From: Rutidosis leptorrhynchoides | Taxonomy: Eukaryota; Streptophyta; Magnoliopsida; Asterales; Asteraceae | Direction: 5' to 3' | Assembly: GCF_046630445.1 (NCBI RefSeq) | Contig: NC_092338.1 | Coordinates: 147,941,501-148,005,500, forward strand | DNA length: 64,000 nt | In this document: positions 63,781 to 64,000 of the stretch, in pieces | Layout of the letters: the number at the start of each line of letters is the position of its first letter | How positions within the stretch are numbered: the first letter of the stretch is position 1 | Translations under genes and position numbers: made by a program | The notes under the pieces: generated by a model | What the model saw: only the letters and a program-made list of their open reading frames with translations | What the model was told of the DNA's origin: nothing | Database searches by the model: none

Positions 63781-64000
63781 CTATTTCATCTGGTCCTCTC
63801 TTTCCCAAGTGAACTCAGGACCTCTTCGAGCATTCCAACGAACCCTAACTATAGGTATGTTACTTTGCTTGAGCCGTTTGACTTCACGATCCATGATTTC
63901 GACAGGCTCTTCTATAAAATGCAGTTTCTCGTCGATTTGGATTTCTTCAAGAGGAACAGTGAGGTCTTCTTTTGCAAGGAATTTCCTTAGGTTCGAGACG
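63781..64000 (-). CDS. Pol C-terminus of element H (partial)
   Basis: 73 codons plus stop visible, running in from the window edge. It is collinear with residues 1393-1465 of the element E Gag-Pol: VSNL at the edge, then [18 protein letters not shown], then [20 protein letters not shown]. This is the end of integrase and the chromodomain-like tail. It stops (TAG at 63781-63783) right after DQMK, where E continues for another 11 residues. The rest of the element lies to the right. Confidence 0.88.
   Translation of the reverse strand, partial: VSNLRKFLAKEDLTVPLEEIQIDEKLHFIEEPVEIMDREVKRLKQSNIPIVRVRWNARRGPEFTWEREDQMK

Larger units (their letters stand above)
60379..64000 (-). mobile_element. Element H: autonomous-type LTR element, 3' end only
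   Basis: 3' LTR at 60379-63718, PPT at 63719-63734, and the C-terminal end of Pol up to the window edge. The LTR is related to that of E, sharing the palindrome and U5 block, but is longer. TAATT (60374-60378) is the presumptive target site. Confidence 0.88.

Overview
This is a window of plant nuclear DNA made almost entirely of transposons. It is AT-rich, with long (TA)n and (ATT)n tracts, spliceosomal introns in the one clear gene, and long LTRs primed by initiator-Met tRNA. The LTR families are of the kind I associate with Asteraceae (inference). I can defend only one ordinary host gene: a three-exon LLM-domain B-class GATA factor at 58828-59446. A small GRF zinc-finger ORF at 24383-24784 may be a second.

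Left third (1-17841): three minus-strand Ty3/gypsy-type elements nested inside one another. Element A (871-12331, LTRs of about 3.7 kb, TSD TGAAG) sits in the first ORF of element B. B's LTR (12649-15526) sits in the leader of element C (LTR 15621-17841). A and, as far as visible, B lack pol.

Middle (17842-25605): DNA-transposon debris. It holds a Helitron 3' end, a PIF/Harbinger ORF1 fragment, a non-autonomous Harbinger-like element with long degenerate inverted ends, a decayed MULE transposase, a degenerate repeat field, the GRF ORF, and half of a Tourist-like MITE.

25606-56901: one plus-strand LTR element, D, 31.3 kb long with TSD TTAAC on both sides. It is swollen by a 3.85 kb solo LTR (F) in its 5' LTR, a truncated minus-strand element (G) in its interior, and a complete 10.9 kb autonomous element (E, 42288-53221, TSD ATTAT) in its 3' LTR. 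Each LTR of D supplies the empty site for the insertion in the other. E is young: I count four substitutions between its 2710 bp LTRs. It keeps an uninterrupted 1476-residue Gag-Pol.

Right end (56902-64000): the other half of the D-split MITE, a hAT-type MITE, an intact Tourist-type MITE, the GATA gene, and a 3340 bp LTR plus the Pol C-terminus of another autonomous element (H), cut by the window edge.

How the parts fit: autonomous and pol-less elements share several cis modules. These are the iMet PBS with about 110 nt of leader, a U5 block, a hairpin just before the polypurine tract, and a second, internal PPT-like hairpin. This fits E-like elements mobilising the pol-less ones (inference). 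The most novel item is a 57-codon ORF antisense to elements A and G. It encodes a two-helix membrane microprotein, has its own TATA box at matched spacing, and differs between copies by many synonymous changes and no indels.
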